Notes under the pieces: model-generated
Told to the model about the DNA's origin: nothing
What the model saw: the letters and a program-made list of their open reading frames with translations, nothing else
Databases searched by the model: none
In this document: positions 1-9,643 of the stretch, one piece after another
Layout: every line of letters starts with the position of its first letter
Position numbering within the stretch: position 1 is the first letter of the stretch
Assembly (NCBI GenBank): GCA_019749805.1
Contig: JAIEPH010000039.1
Location: 1 to 64,000, forward strand
Source: Mycobacteriaceae bacterium
GTDB taxonomy: Bacteria; Actinomycetota; Actinomycetes; Mycobacteriales; Mycobacteriaceae
Reading direction: 5' to 3'
Length of the DNA stretch: 64,000 nt
Made by a program: the position numbers and the translations under genes

Positions 1-69
1 CAAAGGAATCTTTGACAATCCCTTCCTGACACCCCCGGAGGCGTTTGTGAAGGACTACCTCAACTCATA

Positions 70-1380
70 TCAACCCAGTTCGAGATCGAGGCCGGCAAGG
101 TGCCCGCTGGCCCGTGCACGCGCCGCTGGTCCCGTTCCAGCGACATCGTGAAGCATCTGCCATCCGTCTCGGTCATCGCGGCCTTCCGGCGTCTCCAGCC
201 AGCGGCGAAGCAGTGCGGGTCGTCCAGCGGTCAACACCGCGCCGCGAACACTCATGGAGAGTTCGGTGCGTACGCGCGCGATCGCCGGTGACACCGATTG
301 CGGCAGAAGCGGACCGGTATAGCAGCGGAGCGCTTCCTCGACATCGTCGGCGGCAAGTGCGTCGAACACCTCGCTGACGTCGCTGCTGACCAACCCAGTC
401 AGTCGGTAGGGACGCGAATCCAGGTGGTGTGGACCGATCACACGGCGCAGTCGCGACATCTCCGCGCGCACGGTGACGACGTCGAGATCCTTCTCGTCGA
501 GCAGCAATGCGAGGTGGTCGGCGCTCAACCCCTCGGGGTGGCGGGTCAGTAGAACAAGGATGTCAGCGTGACGGCCGGTCAACGACAACGATTGGACTCG
601 GCCGTCGTCGTCGGGCGCGATCCAGCGCGGACGATCACCGCCCAGAACGGCCAGTCGTGGCTGCGCCGTTGTCGGCATCGCCGCCGAGGCCGTCAGATGC
701 ATCAGCGCCAACTGGCCTTCGACCGCCGCCACCGTTGCGCGAACCAGCCCGAGTGCCTGGGGCGAGGCGACCTGGCCGTCGCCGGTCAGGTCGACGGCGC
801 CGATGAGGGCCCCGGTCGCCGGGTCATGGACGGGCACCGCCGTGCAATTCCAGGGTTGGACGATTCGAGAGAAGTGCTCGGATTCGCGGATCTGGATTTC
901 GCGGTCGAGCGCCAGCGCCGTCCCCGGGGCGTTGGTCCCCGCGCCACGTTCACTCCAGTCGGCACCGGGAACGAAGTTCATCGATTCGGCCCGACGGCAT
1001 GCCGCGGCGTCACCCTCGACCCACAGCAGAGTGCCATCAGCCGCCGAGACCGCTACGACCACACCGGAATCGGCGGCGTCGCTGACGAGCAACCGACGGA
1101 TTATCGGCAACGTCGCTGCCAACGGGTGACCGGAACGCATCTCGGCGAGGGTGGTCTCGTTGCGGCACAACGCCTCCGCCGCTGGTGAACCGCTCAGGTC
1201 GGGGTCCACACCGGTGGCGATGCTGCGCTGCCAGCTCTCGACCACCACGCGGCGAATGGCCGCGGCAGCCAGGTAGGAAGCGTCGACCTGACCTGCGATG
1301 AACAACTCATGCGCCCGGCGCAGCGCGGCAGGAAGCGACGGGGCGATCGTCCTGTCGACTGCGGATCCGGTTGTGTCCAT
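70..1380 (-). CDS. GAF-domain transcriptional regulator with C-terminal winged-helix-like region
   Basis: The 436-residue product resembles mycobacterial GAF regulators that often accompany alcohol or aldehyde dehydrogenase genes. The N-terminal half (about residues 40-230) reads as the sensor region of AcoR-type regulators, with 'VVESWQRS' near residue 46 and a GAF-like segment around 'WSERGAGTNAPG'. The segment around residues 265-335 (from 'LTGRHADILVLLTRHPEGLS' to 'MSRLRRVIG') looks like a winged helix and would bind DNA. No sigma-54 AAA+ domain is present, so it is not a full AcoR. The start is the ATG at 1380; acs ends 19 bases upstream in the same orientation, so the two may be co-transcribed. 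The ligand is unknown. The family call is moderately sure; a role in two-carbon or aldehyde metabolism is inferred only from the acs neighbour. Confidence 0.7.
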   Translation of the reverse strand: MDTTGSAVDRTIAPSLPAALRRAHELFIAGQVDASYLAAAAIRRVVVESWQRSIATGVDPDLSGSPAAEALCRNETTLAEMRSGHPLAATLPIIRRLLVSDAADSGVVVAVSAADGTLLWVEGDAAACRRAESMNFVPGADWSERGAGTNAPGTALALDREIQIRESEHFSRIVQPWNCTAVPVHDPATGALIGAVDLTGDGQVASPQALGLVRATVAAVEGQLALMHLTASAAMPTTAQPRLAVLGGDRPRWIAPDDDGRVQSLSLTGRHADILVLLTRHPEGLSADHLALLLDEKDLDVVTVRAEMSRLRRVIGPHHLDSRPYRLTGLVSSDVSEVFDALAADDVEEALRCYTGPLLPQSVSPAIARVRTELSMSVRGAVLTAGRPALLRRWLETPEGRDDRDGWQMLHDVAGTGPAARARASGHLAGLDLELG

Positions 1381-1399
1381 CGCCCTCCTCGGGCACTGC

Positions 1400-3373
<1,974 letters not shown>

Positions 3374-3484
3374 GTCTGTGAGCGTAGTCACCCACGCTGT
3401 GATCAGGTCTGCAAGTCACAGCTCGCTCCGCGGGCGGTGCGTCGCCAGCGCCGAACGTCGCGACAGACGGGCCCAACGGTCGGC

Positions 3485-3490
3485 TAGCGT
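3485..3490 (+). promoter_or_regulatory. -10 element of a probable leaderless promoter
   Basis: TAGCGT lies 8 bases before the GTG start of the downstream gene, and a GACAGA hexamer at 3462-3467 is 17 bases further upstream. The spacing predicts transcription starting at or next to the start codon. The -35 match to TTGACA is weak. Confidence 0.4.
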
Positions 3491-3498
3491 GTGCTGCC

Positions 3499-4281
3499 GT
3501 GACCACCACCGACCCATTGGCACCCCTGGCAGAGCTGCCAGGGGTGGCTGAAGCGTGTGCCGAAGCCAGTGACGCCCTGGGGCGGGCGCACCGGCACCGT
3601 GCCAACCTTCGCGGGTGGCCGGCGAACGCAGCCGAGGCGGGACTGCGGGCGGCGCGGGCGTCGTCGGTTCTGGACGGCGGCTCGCTGCAGTTGTCGGCGG
3701 AGGGCCCAGACCCGATCCTCGCCGGCGCCCTGCGCGTATCCGAATCGCTGGAGGGCGGAGCGACCTCCTTGGTCGGGGTGTGGCAACGCGCCCCGATGCA
3801 GGCCATCGCGAGGCTGCATGCATTGGCGGCCGCCGATATCGCCGACGACGATCACCTGGGCCGCCCGCGTGCGGACACCGACGTCGGCCGTCGTCTGGAG
3901 CTGTTGACCGCCATCGTGACCGGCGGGATGGCTGGGCCCACGCGAAGCCGGGAAGTGCCGGCGCCGGTGCTCGCCGCCGTCGTGCACGGTGAACTGCTGA
4001 CGCTGGCCCCGTTCGGCAGCGCAGACGGAGTGGTGGCGCGGGCCGTTTCGCGGTTGGTGACGATTTCGACTGGGCTGGACCCGCACGGGCTGGGCGTGCC
4101 GGAGGTGTATTGGATGCGTCAGTCCGGCGACTACCGCGCTGCCGCGCGCGGGTTCGCGTCCGGGACCCCCGACGGTCTCACCGCCTGGGTGCTGATGAGT
4201 TGTCGTGCGCTGCAGGCCGGTGCGCGGGAGGCGTTGGCGATCGCGCAGGGCAGCGGCGGCGAGGGGCACTCAGCAAAGTAA
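3499..4281 (+). CDS. degenerate Fic-fold-like conserved protein (Rv3662c-like)
   Basis: The 260-residue protein occupies the place of Rv3662c in the mycobacterial order (HAD phosphatase, sRNA, this gene, acs region). Residues 51-61 ('AARASSVLDGG') resemble the N-terminal inhibitory or dimer motif of Fic proteins. Residues 170-181 ('APFGSADGVVAR') line up with the Fic catalytic loop HPFxxGNGRxxR, but the catalytic His is Ala170 and GNG is ADG. AMPylation by the usual mechanism is therefore not expected. Some databases label relatives as oxidoreductases, which nothing here supports. The GTG start is placed directly behind a promoter-like sequence with no Shine-Dalgarno. The function is unknown; conservation is likely. 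Confidence 0.72.
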   Translation: MTTTDPLAPLAELPGVAEACAEASDALGRAHRHRANLRGWPANAAEAGLRAARASSVLDGGSLQLSAEGPDPILAGALRVSESLEGGATSLVGVWQRAPMQAIARLHALAAADIADDDHLGRPRADTDVGRRLELLTAIVTGGMAGPTRSREVPAPVLAAVVHGELLTLAPFGSADGVVARAVSRLVTISTGLDPHGLGVPEVYWMRQSGDYRAAARGFASGTPDGLTAWVLMSCRALQAGAREALAIAQGSGGEGHSAK

Positions 4282-4577
4282 AGCGGGCGGCGTTCCGAAC
4301 TGATTCGGCTCGCCGCCCGCTAGCACGGACACCGGTTACCATGCGTGCTCTGATGGGTTGCGTGGGTGGCCTCGGCGTCTTGTCGGTGCGCTTCGGCTGC
4401 AACCCCACCCAAGGGGCCGTCGAAACCGTCCGCTATCGCAATTACGCAGGCCCGCAACACTTTTGCCTATTCCGCGGCATGTGCTCCGCGTGGGTGCCGG
4501 GTTCCGTGCTAGGGAGCCTGGTTCGGGAGATCCGAGCCTTCTCTTCCGGCTCGGCCTTGGCCTCACCAAGCTTCCGT
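4278..4577 (-). ncRNA. ms1: Ms1 (MTS2823-type) RNA polymerase-binding small RNA
   Basis: Between the HAD gene and the Fic-like gene lies a minus-strand transcription unit with no coding capacity of note. A promoter at 4612-4584 predicts a start near 4577, and a GC hairpin followed by TTTACTT ends it near 4278. The predicted length is about 300 nt, the size reported for Ms1 of M. smegmatis and close to MTS2823 of M. tuberculosis, which lie in the same intergenic position. Internal pairing is visible, for example a 7-bp stem (4532-4538 with 4548-4554). Known biology: Ms1 accumulates in stationary phase and binds core RNA polymerase lacking sigma factor. The assignment rests on synteny, orientation, length and signals, not on an alignment. 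Confidence 0.85.
4282..4321. terminator. bidirectional hairpin terminator
   Basis: A perfect 11-bp stem (AGCGGGCGGCG at 4282-4292 with its complement at 4311-4321) encloses an 18-base loop. On the minus strand it is followed by a T-rich TTTACTT and ends the Ms1-like RNA. On the plus strand it lies directly behind the stop codon of the Fic-like gene and could end that transcript too. Confidence 0.8.
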
Positions 4578-4583
4578 GATTCC

Positions 4584-4612
4584 TTTGTACTCCGTGACCG
4601 CGGTCACATCAA
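4584..4612 (-). promoter_or_regulatory. SigA-type promoter of the Ms1-like RNA with an internal CRP-like palindrome
   Basis: Read on the minus strand, the -35 hexamer is TTGATG (4612-4607), the spacer is exactly 17 bases and the -10 is TACAAA (4589-4584). The spacer is almost filled by the perfect 14-base palindrome GTGACCGCGGTCAC (4594-4607). With its neighbours it reads TGTGA-N6-TCACG, nine of the ten conserved positions of the mycobacterial CRP/GlxR consensus TGTGA-N6-TCACA. A protein bound there would cover the region between -35 and -10, so repression is the simplest expectation. Confidence 0.75.
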
Positions 4613-4686
4613 GGGGCAAATGGCCGCGTCTCCAGATCGTTACGCGGAGGTGCGCGGAAATCGCATGGCGCAGCCGTCGAGCGGGA

Positions 4687-5496
4687 TCAGAAGGTGAACC
4701 GGCGCAATAGCGAGTACGTCAGCGCGCCGGCCGCCAGTGCGCTGACGCCGACCGCGGCGGTGGTTGCCATGGCCGCTCCCGACGGTGCTGGTATGCGGTC
4801 CCGCAACGACACCGGCTTGGAGAACGTCAGCACCGGCCAGCCACGCGCCGACGCTTCTTTGCGCAATGTGCGATCCGGGTTTACCACGGTGGGATGGCCG
4901 ACCGTCTCGAGCATCGGCACATCGGTGACCGAGTCGGAGTAGGCGTAGCAATGTTCGAGCGCGTAACCCTCGCGGGTCGCGAGCTCGCGGATCGCCTCCA
5001 CCTTGCCTTCGCCGAAGCAGTAGAAGGCGATGTCGCCGGTGTACTTGCCGTCCTCGACGACCATGCGGGTCGCCATAGCATGGGTGGCCCCGAGCGCGCG
5101 GGCGATCGGAGCAACAATTTCCTCGCCAGAGGCAGAAACGACCACCACATCCCGACCGCACAGTTTGTGGTCGGCGATGAGTTCGGCGGCCTCGGCGAAC
5201 ACCAGAGGGTTGACGATCTCGTGCAGTGTCTCACCGACGATCGACTTCACCTGCTCGACGTCCCACCCGGTGCACATGTTCGTCAGATAGGAGCGCATCC
5301 GGTCCATCTGATCGTGGTCGGCGCCCGACATCAGGAAGAGGAACTGGGCGTACGCGGACTTCAAAACGGTCCGCCGATTGATTAGCCCCTGATCGAAGAA
5401 AGGTTTGCTGAACGCCAGCGTGCTCGACTTCGCGATGACTGTCTTATCAAGATCGAAAAAGGCGGCGGTGCGGACCGGTTCGTTAGCCGGGCGCAT
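4687..5496 (-). CDS. HAD-IB family hydrolase with C-terminal membrane anchor (Rv3661-like, SerB-related)
   Basis: The 269-residue product is a HAD subfamily IB phosphatase. Motif I 'FFDLDKT' lies at residues 13-19, motif II is the serine of 'VVVSASGEE', and motif III/IV is 'YSDSVTDVPML'. The family dephosphorylates small phosphomonoesters (phosphoserine-type); the substrate here is unknown. The last 30 residues ('AAVGVSALAAGALTYSLLRR') form a hydrophobic helix ending in arginines, so the enzyme is probably tail-anchored with its catalytic domain in the cytosol. The ATG at 5496 places motif I ten residues into the protein as expected; an in-frame extension to 5667 runs into the promoter region and is unlikely. 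The gene sits between two sRNA genes. Family very sure, substrate unknown. Confidence 0.88.
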   Translation of the reverse strand: MRPANEPVRTAAFFDLDKTVIAKSSTLAFSKPFFDQGLINRRTVLKSAYAQFLFLMSGADHDQMDRMRSYLTNMCTGWDVEQVKSIVGETLHEIVNPLVFAEAAELIADHKLCGRDVVVVSASGEEIVAPIARALGATHAMATRMVVEDGKYTGDIAFYCFGEGKVEAIRELATREGYALEHCYAYSDSVTDVPMLETVGHPTVVNPDRTLRKEASARGWPVLTFSKPVSLRDRIPAPSGAAMATTAAVGVSALAAGALTYSLLRRFTF

Positions 5497-5692
5497 CGTT
5501 TGCGCCTCATTTAGCCCTTCTAAGCTGGGACGGGATGCGGCCACCGATCCAGCATAGGGCCGGGCACTGCGCCGGAGGAAAGAGAGTCTATGAAATGACA
5601 GTCCCCGACAGGTGCCGGTGACTGCATTTTTCCTGCTCCACCCATGCTTTTTAATCAGGCGCGACACTTGCGCCCAGCCATGTCGCCGTGTG

Positions 5693-5698
5693 TATAGT
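5693..5698 (+). promoter_or_regulatory. -10 element of the 6C RNA
   Basis: TATAGT lies about 7-9 bases before the expected 5' end of the 6C-type RNA. A TTGCGC at 5668-5673 is a possible -35, but its 19-base spacing is longer than ideal. Confidence 0.55.
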
Positions 5699-5703
5699 GA
5701 GTA

Positions 5704-5803
5704 TTACTCGGCTTATGCCGGGTGTGCATCAGCCCGACCCCCCGGGGCTGATACACGACGACCTCCGCCTCCTCCCCCCCTGGCGGGGGTCGTCCCTTTT
5801 TCC
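5704..5803 (+). ncRNA. 6C RNA (B11-type small regulatory RNA)
   Basis: Two strong hairpins carry C-runs in their loops, the defining feature of the actinobacterial 6C family. Hairpin 1 pairs 5724-5735 with 5745-5756 (12 positions, one mismatch) and its loop at 5736-5744 contains six C. Hairpin 2 pairs 5758-5769 with 5782-5793 (12 pairs, one G-U), has seven consecutive C in its loop, and is followed by a run of five T at 5797-5801. Hairpin 2 is therefore also the terminator. In M. tuberculosis B11 (ncRv13660c) lies between Rv3660c and Rv3661 in the ssd direction, exactly as here. Known biology: the C-rich loops pair with G-rich Shine-Dalgarno regions of target mRNAs, affecting growth and DNA replication genes. 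Confidence 0.9.
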
Positions 5804-6015
5804 GGGGTGCTTCTCTCCGTCGCCCAGCCGCTCCGTGTGCGGGCCACATCCACATGGTCGCAAGGTTCGTCTTTCGGACAGATGGACCGACGGCCCGTGG
5901 TTGCGGAATATGGTTTTCGCCGTCAAGTTTTGCCGTTGGTCCCCAATTTGCGGTTCATCCACAGAGTCCGGGTTGACGGTGGCGCGACGTTAGCGACAGC
6001 CCGCATGGTGGGCTC

Positions 6016-7089
6016 ATGGGAACCACAGCCGGGATTCTCGCTTTGACGGGCGACGCTGAGCTGCGCGACGACATCGATCGCATCGCCGCCGCGGCCGGTG
6101 TCCAAGTCGTTCACGCCAGCGAACCTTCCGGTCGCAAGGTCTGGGCGGGCGCGGTGGCCGTCCTGCTCGATTGCGGGGCGGCCCACCGCTGTGCGCAGCG
6201 CCTGTTACCGAGGCGCGGTTGCGTCATCCTGATCACGCGGTCGGAGCCCACCCCTGCTGATTTCCAGGCCGCCATCGCAGTCGGGGCGCAGCGCGTCGTG
6301 GCCCTGCCCGCCCAGGACGGTGAGCTGATGGCCGAGCTGTCCGAAGCCGCCGAAGCCGCAGTGGCCGACGTCGCGCGCGGGGCGGTGGTCGCAGTCATCG
6401 CGGGACGGGGTGGAGCGGGCGCATCGGTGTTCGCGGCCGCGCTGGCGCAGACGGCGGCTCAGGTGACCGACGCGCTGCTCATCGACACCGATCCGTGGAG
6501 CGGCGGCATCGACCTCCTGCTGGGGATCGAGGCTGACGCCGGGCTGCGCTGGCCGGATCTGACGCTGCAGGGCGGACGGCTGAACTACGCAGCACTACGC
6601 GATGCGCTGCCACGGCAACGCGGCGTTTGTGTGCTCTCGGGCGGTCGCGGAGGCGGCGACATCGACGCCGTACCCCTCGGTGCCGTCGTGGATGCGGGCA
6701 GCCGGGGCGGCGCGACGGTGATCTGCGACGTGCCGAGGCGATCGACCGCGGCGGCGGAGACCGCACTCGAATCCGCCGATCTCGTCGTTCTCGTCGCCCC
6801 GGCCGATGTGCGGTCCTGCGCCGCAGCCGAACGCGTCGCACGCTGGGCTTCCACGGTGAACCCGAACGCGGGTCTGGTCGTGCGGGGGCCCGCACCGGGT
6901 GGGCTGCGATCCTCCGATGTGGCCGAGATCGTCGGCCTTCCCCTCCTTGCCGCGATGCGACCGCAAGCCGGCATCGCCGAGACGCTGGAAAACGGTGGTC
7001 TTCGGTTGCGGCGCCGCTCCCCGCTCGCCGGTGCCGCGCGCCGGGTGATGGCGGTACTGCAGCAACATCCGGTGGTGAGCGCGGCATGA
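6016..7089 (+). CDS. ssd: Ssd / TadZ-CpaE-like MinD-family ATPase-like protein
   Basis: First gene of the Tad-type operon (Rv3660c-like, 357 residues). The N-terminal ~110 residues form a receiver-like atypical domain. From residue 122 a MinD/ParA fold follows ('VVAVIAGRGGAGASVFAAAL', then 'LLIDTDPWSGGIDLLLG'). The Walker A position 'GRGGAGAS' (130-137) has alanine where MinD has its nucleotide-contacting lysine, so ATP turnover may be lost. TadZ/CpaE proteins place the pilus machine at the pole or septum. In M. tuberculosis Ssd overproduction inhibits septation, hence the name septum-site-determining protein. The ATG at 6016 is used; the stop overlaps the tadA start as ATGA. The 6C RNA lies 213 bases upstream on the same strand. 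Confidence 0.88.
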   Translation: MGTTAGILALTGDAELRDDIDRIAAAAGVQVVHASEPSGRKVWAGAVAVLLDCGAAHRCAQRLLPRRGCVILITRSEPTPADFQAAIAVGAQRVVALPAQDGELMAELSEAAEAAVADVARGAVVAVIAGRGGAGASVFAAALAQTAAQVTDALLIDTDPWSGGIDLLLGIEADAGLRWPDLTLQGGRLNYAALRDALPRQRGVCVLSGGRGGGDIDAVPLGAVVDAGSRGGATVICDVPRRSTAAAETALESADLVVLVAPADVRSCAAAERVARWASTVNPNAGLVVRGPAPGGLRSSDVAEIVGLPLLAAMRPQAGIAETLENGGLRLRRRSPLAGAARRVMAVLQQHPVVSAA

Positions 7090-8252
7090 GCGCCTCGCTG
7101 GTCGAGCGCGTCCGCGAGCGGCTCGCCGCGGAGTCCGGCCCCCTGCGGCCGACTGCGGTCGCGGCCGCTATCCGTGCGGAGTCCGGTGGGCTGCTCGGGG
7201 ACGCAGAGGTGCTCAGCGGCCTGCGCGTATTGCAGACCGAACTCACCGGGGCCGGTGTGCTCGACCCGCTGCTGCGTGCGGAGGGGACCACCGATGTTCT
7301 GGTCACCGCGCCCGACGCGGTGTGGGTCGACGACGGTGACGGCCTGCGGCGCACGTCGATTCGGTTCGCCGACGACGATGCCGTGCGGCGGTTGGCGCAA
7401 CGGCTTGCGTTGTCGGCCGGACGTCGGCTCGACGAGGCGCAACCCTGGGTGGACGGCCAGCTGACCGGACTGGGCAGCGGGCAGTGCACCGTGCGTCTGC
7501 ACGCGGTGCTGTCACCGATCGCCCCCGCGGGAACGTGTCTGTCCCTGCGGGTGCTCCGACCCGCCACGCAGGACCTCGCAGCCCTGACGCAGACGGGAGC
7601 CATCGAGCCATCGGCCGCTGCGCTGCTGAACGAGGTGATCGCCGCACGCCTTGCTGTGCTGGTGTCCGGGGGCACTGGCGCAGGCAAGACCACGATGCTG
7701 GCCGCCATCATCGGCGCGGTTCCCGCGCACGAGCGCGTCGTCTGCGTCGAGGACGCCGCCGAACTGGAGCCGGCACATCCGCACGTGGTGAAACTCGTTG
7801 CGCGACCGGCCAACGTCGAGGGCGTCGGTGAAGTGACCGTGCGCGACCTGGTCAGGCAGGCTCTGCGGATGAGGCCTGACCGAATCGTCGTCGGCGAGGT
7901 TCGCGGTGCCGAGGTGGTCGATCTGCTCGCGGCCCTCAACACCGGTCACGACGGGGGAGCGGGGACCGTACACGCCAACAGTCCGGCCGAGGTGCCCGCG
8001 CGACTCGAAGCGCTTGCCGCGGTCGGCGGACTGGAGCGCGGTGCGCTGCACAGTCAGCTCGCGGCGGCCGTGCAGGTGCTCGTCCACGTCAGCCGTGATC
8101 GCAACGGGCGACGCCGGCTCAGCGAGATCGCGGTGCTCAGCCCCGCCGCCGACGGCCGCGTCCGTGCAGTGACCGCCTGGCGCACGGGCATCGGTTTCGA
8201 CCGCGGTGCCGAGCGGCTGCGAACGCTCGTGCATGAGCGGCGGCAGGCATGA
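7086..8252 (+). CDS. tadA: TadA-family secretion ATPase
   Basis: The 388-residue hexameric ATPase of the type II/IV secretion superfamily would power assembly of the Flp-like pilin encoded three genes downstream (Rv3659c-like). Visible motifs are Walker A 'SGGTGAGKTT' near residue 196, an Asp-box region 'VVCVEDAAELE', and a Walker B/His-box region 'RPDRIVVGEVRG' followed by 'GTVHANSP'. The start is the ATG at 7086, which overlaps the ssd stop by four bases; a longer in-frame reading from 6627 runs through ssd and is not real. The N-terminal domain (1-150) contacts partner proteins in this family. It acts at the inner face of the membrane with TadB and TadC. Confidence 0.93.
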   Translation: MSASLVERVRERLAAESGPLRPTAVAAAIRAESGGLLGDAEVLSGLRVLQTELTGAGVLDPLLRAEGTTDVLVTAPDAVWVDDGDGLRRTSIRFADDDAVRRLAQRLALSAGRRLDEAQPWVDGQLTGLGSGQCTVRLHAVLSPIAPAGTCLSLRVLRPATQDLAALTQTGAIEPSAAALLNEVIAARLAVLVSGGTGAGKTTMLAAIIGAVPAHERVVCVEDAAELEPAHPHVVKLVARPANVEGVGEVTVRDLVRQALRMRPDRIVVGEVRGAEVVDLLAALNTGHDGGAGTVHANSPAEVPARLEALAAVGGLERGALHSQLAAAVQVLVHVSRDRNGRRRLSEIAVLSPAADGRVRAVTAWRTGIGFDRGAERLRTLVHERRQA

Positions 8253-9043
8253 GCGGTGCGGCACTGGCGCTGGCACTCGCCCTGCTGACGGCGCCGAGAC
8301 CAGCGCAGCACCGACTCTGTTCGCGCGGACCCGCCGGCTCGAAGACACCGAGAATCGCGACGTGGCTTCTCGTTCCGTGCGGTGTCGCGCTGGCACTCGC
8401 ATTGGGTGCGGCCGCGTCGACCGGAGCCGTTGTCGCCGCAGCCATAGTGGGCGCGACCGTCGAGATGCGACGGCGCAATCGGCGGCGGCGCCGGACCCGC
8501 GACGCCGAAGCCACCGCGCTCAGAGGTGCGCTGGACGTCCTGGTCGGAGAGTTGCGGGTCGGCGCCCACCCCGTCGCCGCCTTCAGTGTCGCCGCCGATG
8601 ACACCGAGGGCGTCGTCGCGTCCGCGCTGCGGACGATCTCGGCGCGCGCACGCCTGGGCGCCGATGTCGTCGCGGGCATGCTCAGCGTGGCGCGGCGGTC
8701 GTCGCTGCCCGCGCACTGGGAGCGGCTCGCGGTGTGTTGGCAGCTGGCTCAGACGCACGGCCTGGCAATCGGCACGCTCATGCAGACCGCGCAGCGGGAT
8801 CTGGTTGAGCGGCAACGGTTCTCCTGCCGTGTCGACGCCGGTATGGCGGGAGCGCGCGCCACCGCCGCCGTGCTGGCGGGCCTGCCCGCCGTCGGCATCG
8901 CACTCGGACAGCTGATCGGAGCCGACCCGCTGGGCTTCCTCCTCGCCGGGGGATTCGGCGAATGGCTGTTGGTGCTGGGAGTGCTGCTGGCCTGCGCCGG
9001 TCTGCTGTGGTGCGACCGGATCACCGGTGCGGTGGTGAAATGA
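8249..9043 (+). CDS. tadB: TadB-like type II secretion F-domain membrane protein
   Basis: The 264-residue membrane platform protein is Rv3658c-like. Two hydrophobic segments lie near the N-terminus (residues 2-14 and about 37-68). A cytosolic GSPII_F domain follows ('ALDVLVGELRVGAHPVAAF' through 'LVERQRFSCRVDAG'), then two C-terminal helices ('AGARATAAVLAGLPAVGIAL' and 'LLVLGVLLACAGLLWC'). TadB pairs with TadC to anchor the TadA motor in the membrane. The start overlaps the tadA stop (ATGA) and the stop overlaps tadC in the same way, so the block is translationally coupled. Confidence 0.88.
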   Translation: MSGAALALALALLTAPRPAQHRLCSRGPAGSKTPRIATWLLVPCGVALALALGAAASTGAVVAAAIVGATVEMRRRNRRRRRTRDAEATALRGALDVLVGELRVGAHPVAAFSVAADDTEGVVASALRTISARARLGADVVAGMLSVARRSSLPAHWERLAVCWQLAQTHGLAIGTLMQTAQRDLVERQRFSCRVDAGMAGARATAAVLAGLPAVGIALGQLIGADPLGFLLAGGFGEWLLVLGVLLACAGLLWCDRITGAVVK

Positions 9044-9615
9044 TCTACGCCGCAGTGCTATTGGCCGTCGCGATACTGCTCAGTGGCGACAGCTCGCGGA
9101 CTCGCATCCAGGTGCGAGGTCTGGGGGTGGAGATGCCTGGGCCCCGCACCACGGCTCCCGAGGACGATCCGCTGGCCACGGCGTCGGCTCTGGAGGTGCT
9201 GGCCGCGTGTCTGCGTTCGGGAATGGCGGTGTCGGCAGCAGCAGCGGCGACGGCGCCGTCCGCGCCACCGCCCCTCGGCCAAATCCTGAATCGTGCTGCG
9301 GACCTGCTGGCGCTCGGCGCTGATCCGGCGACGGCGTGGTCGGATCCTGCGGACACCGACGGTCAGACCGACGCATTCGTGCGCCTCGCCCGTCGGTCAG
9401 CCGCCTCGGGCGCCGCGTTGGCGCAGGGCGTCGCCGAGTTGGCCGCGCAGTCTCGCGACGATGCCGCCGACGCCGCCCGCGCGGCGGCCGAACGGGCGTC
9501 GGTGCTTATCGCGGGGCCGCTGGGGTTGTGCTATCTGCCGGCGTTCCTGTGTCTGGGCATCGTGCCCGTCGTGGCGGGCTTGGCAGGGGATGTGTTGCGT
9601 TCCGGTGTCTTGTAA
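9040..9615 (+). CDS. tadC: TadC-like type II secretion F-domain protein
   Basis: The 191-residue second platform protein is Rv3657c-like. It begins with a hydrophobic helix (residues 1-14, 'MIYAAVLLAVAILL'). A helical F-domain repeat follows ('TASALEVLAACLRSGMAVSA' and 'RRSAASGAALAQGVAELAAQ'), and a C-terminal membrane helix contains 'CYLPAFLCLGIVPVVAGL'. It is shorter than proteobacterial TadC, as usual for mycobacteria. The start ATG at 9040 overlaps the tadB stop. A longer in-frame reading from 8962 lies inside tadB and is rejected. Confidence 0.87.
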   Translation: MIYAAVLLAVAILLSGDSSRTRIQVRGLGVEMPGPRTTAPEDDPLATASALEVLAACLRSGMAVSAAAAATAPSAPPPLGQILNRAADLLALGADPATAWSDPADTDGQTDAFVRLARRSAASGAALAQGVAELAAQSRDDAADAARAAAERASVLIAGPLGLCYLPAFLCLGIVPVVAGLAGDVLRSGVL

Positions 9616-9643
9616 CGGGTTTCGAGTGATGAGGAGGAGACAA

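Noticed and set aside
2..151. Open plus-strand frame at the left edge that could be the end of a gene from outside the window
   Set aside because: The frame is open from base 2 and AT-rich at first, but it runs into the end of the GAF gene, the residues after base 90 look like antisense of that gene, and no family is recognisable from so short a piece.
3399..3421. TGTGA and TCACA half-sites upstream of acs as a CRP site
   Set aside because: The half-sites are 13 bases apart instead of 6, which does not fit a CRP dimer.
3499..4269. Long open frames on both strands over the Fic-like gene
   Set aside because: High GC makes most frames open here. Only the plus frame from 3499 shows a conserved-family pattern and a promoter at the right distance.
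4110..4697. Plus-strand 195-codon open frame across the Ms1 region
   Set aside because: It begins inside the Fic-like gene in another frame and crosses a terminator and a promoter of the other strand. Arg/Ser-rich composition is typical of a shadow frame.
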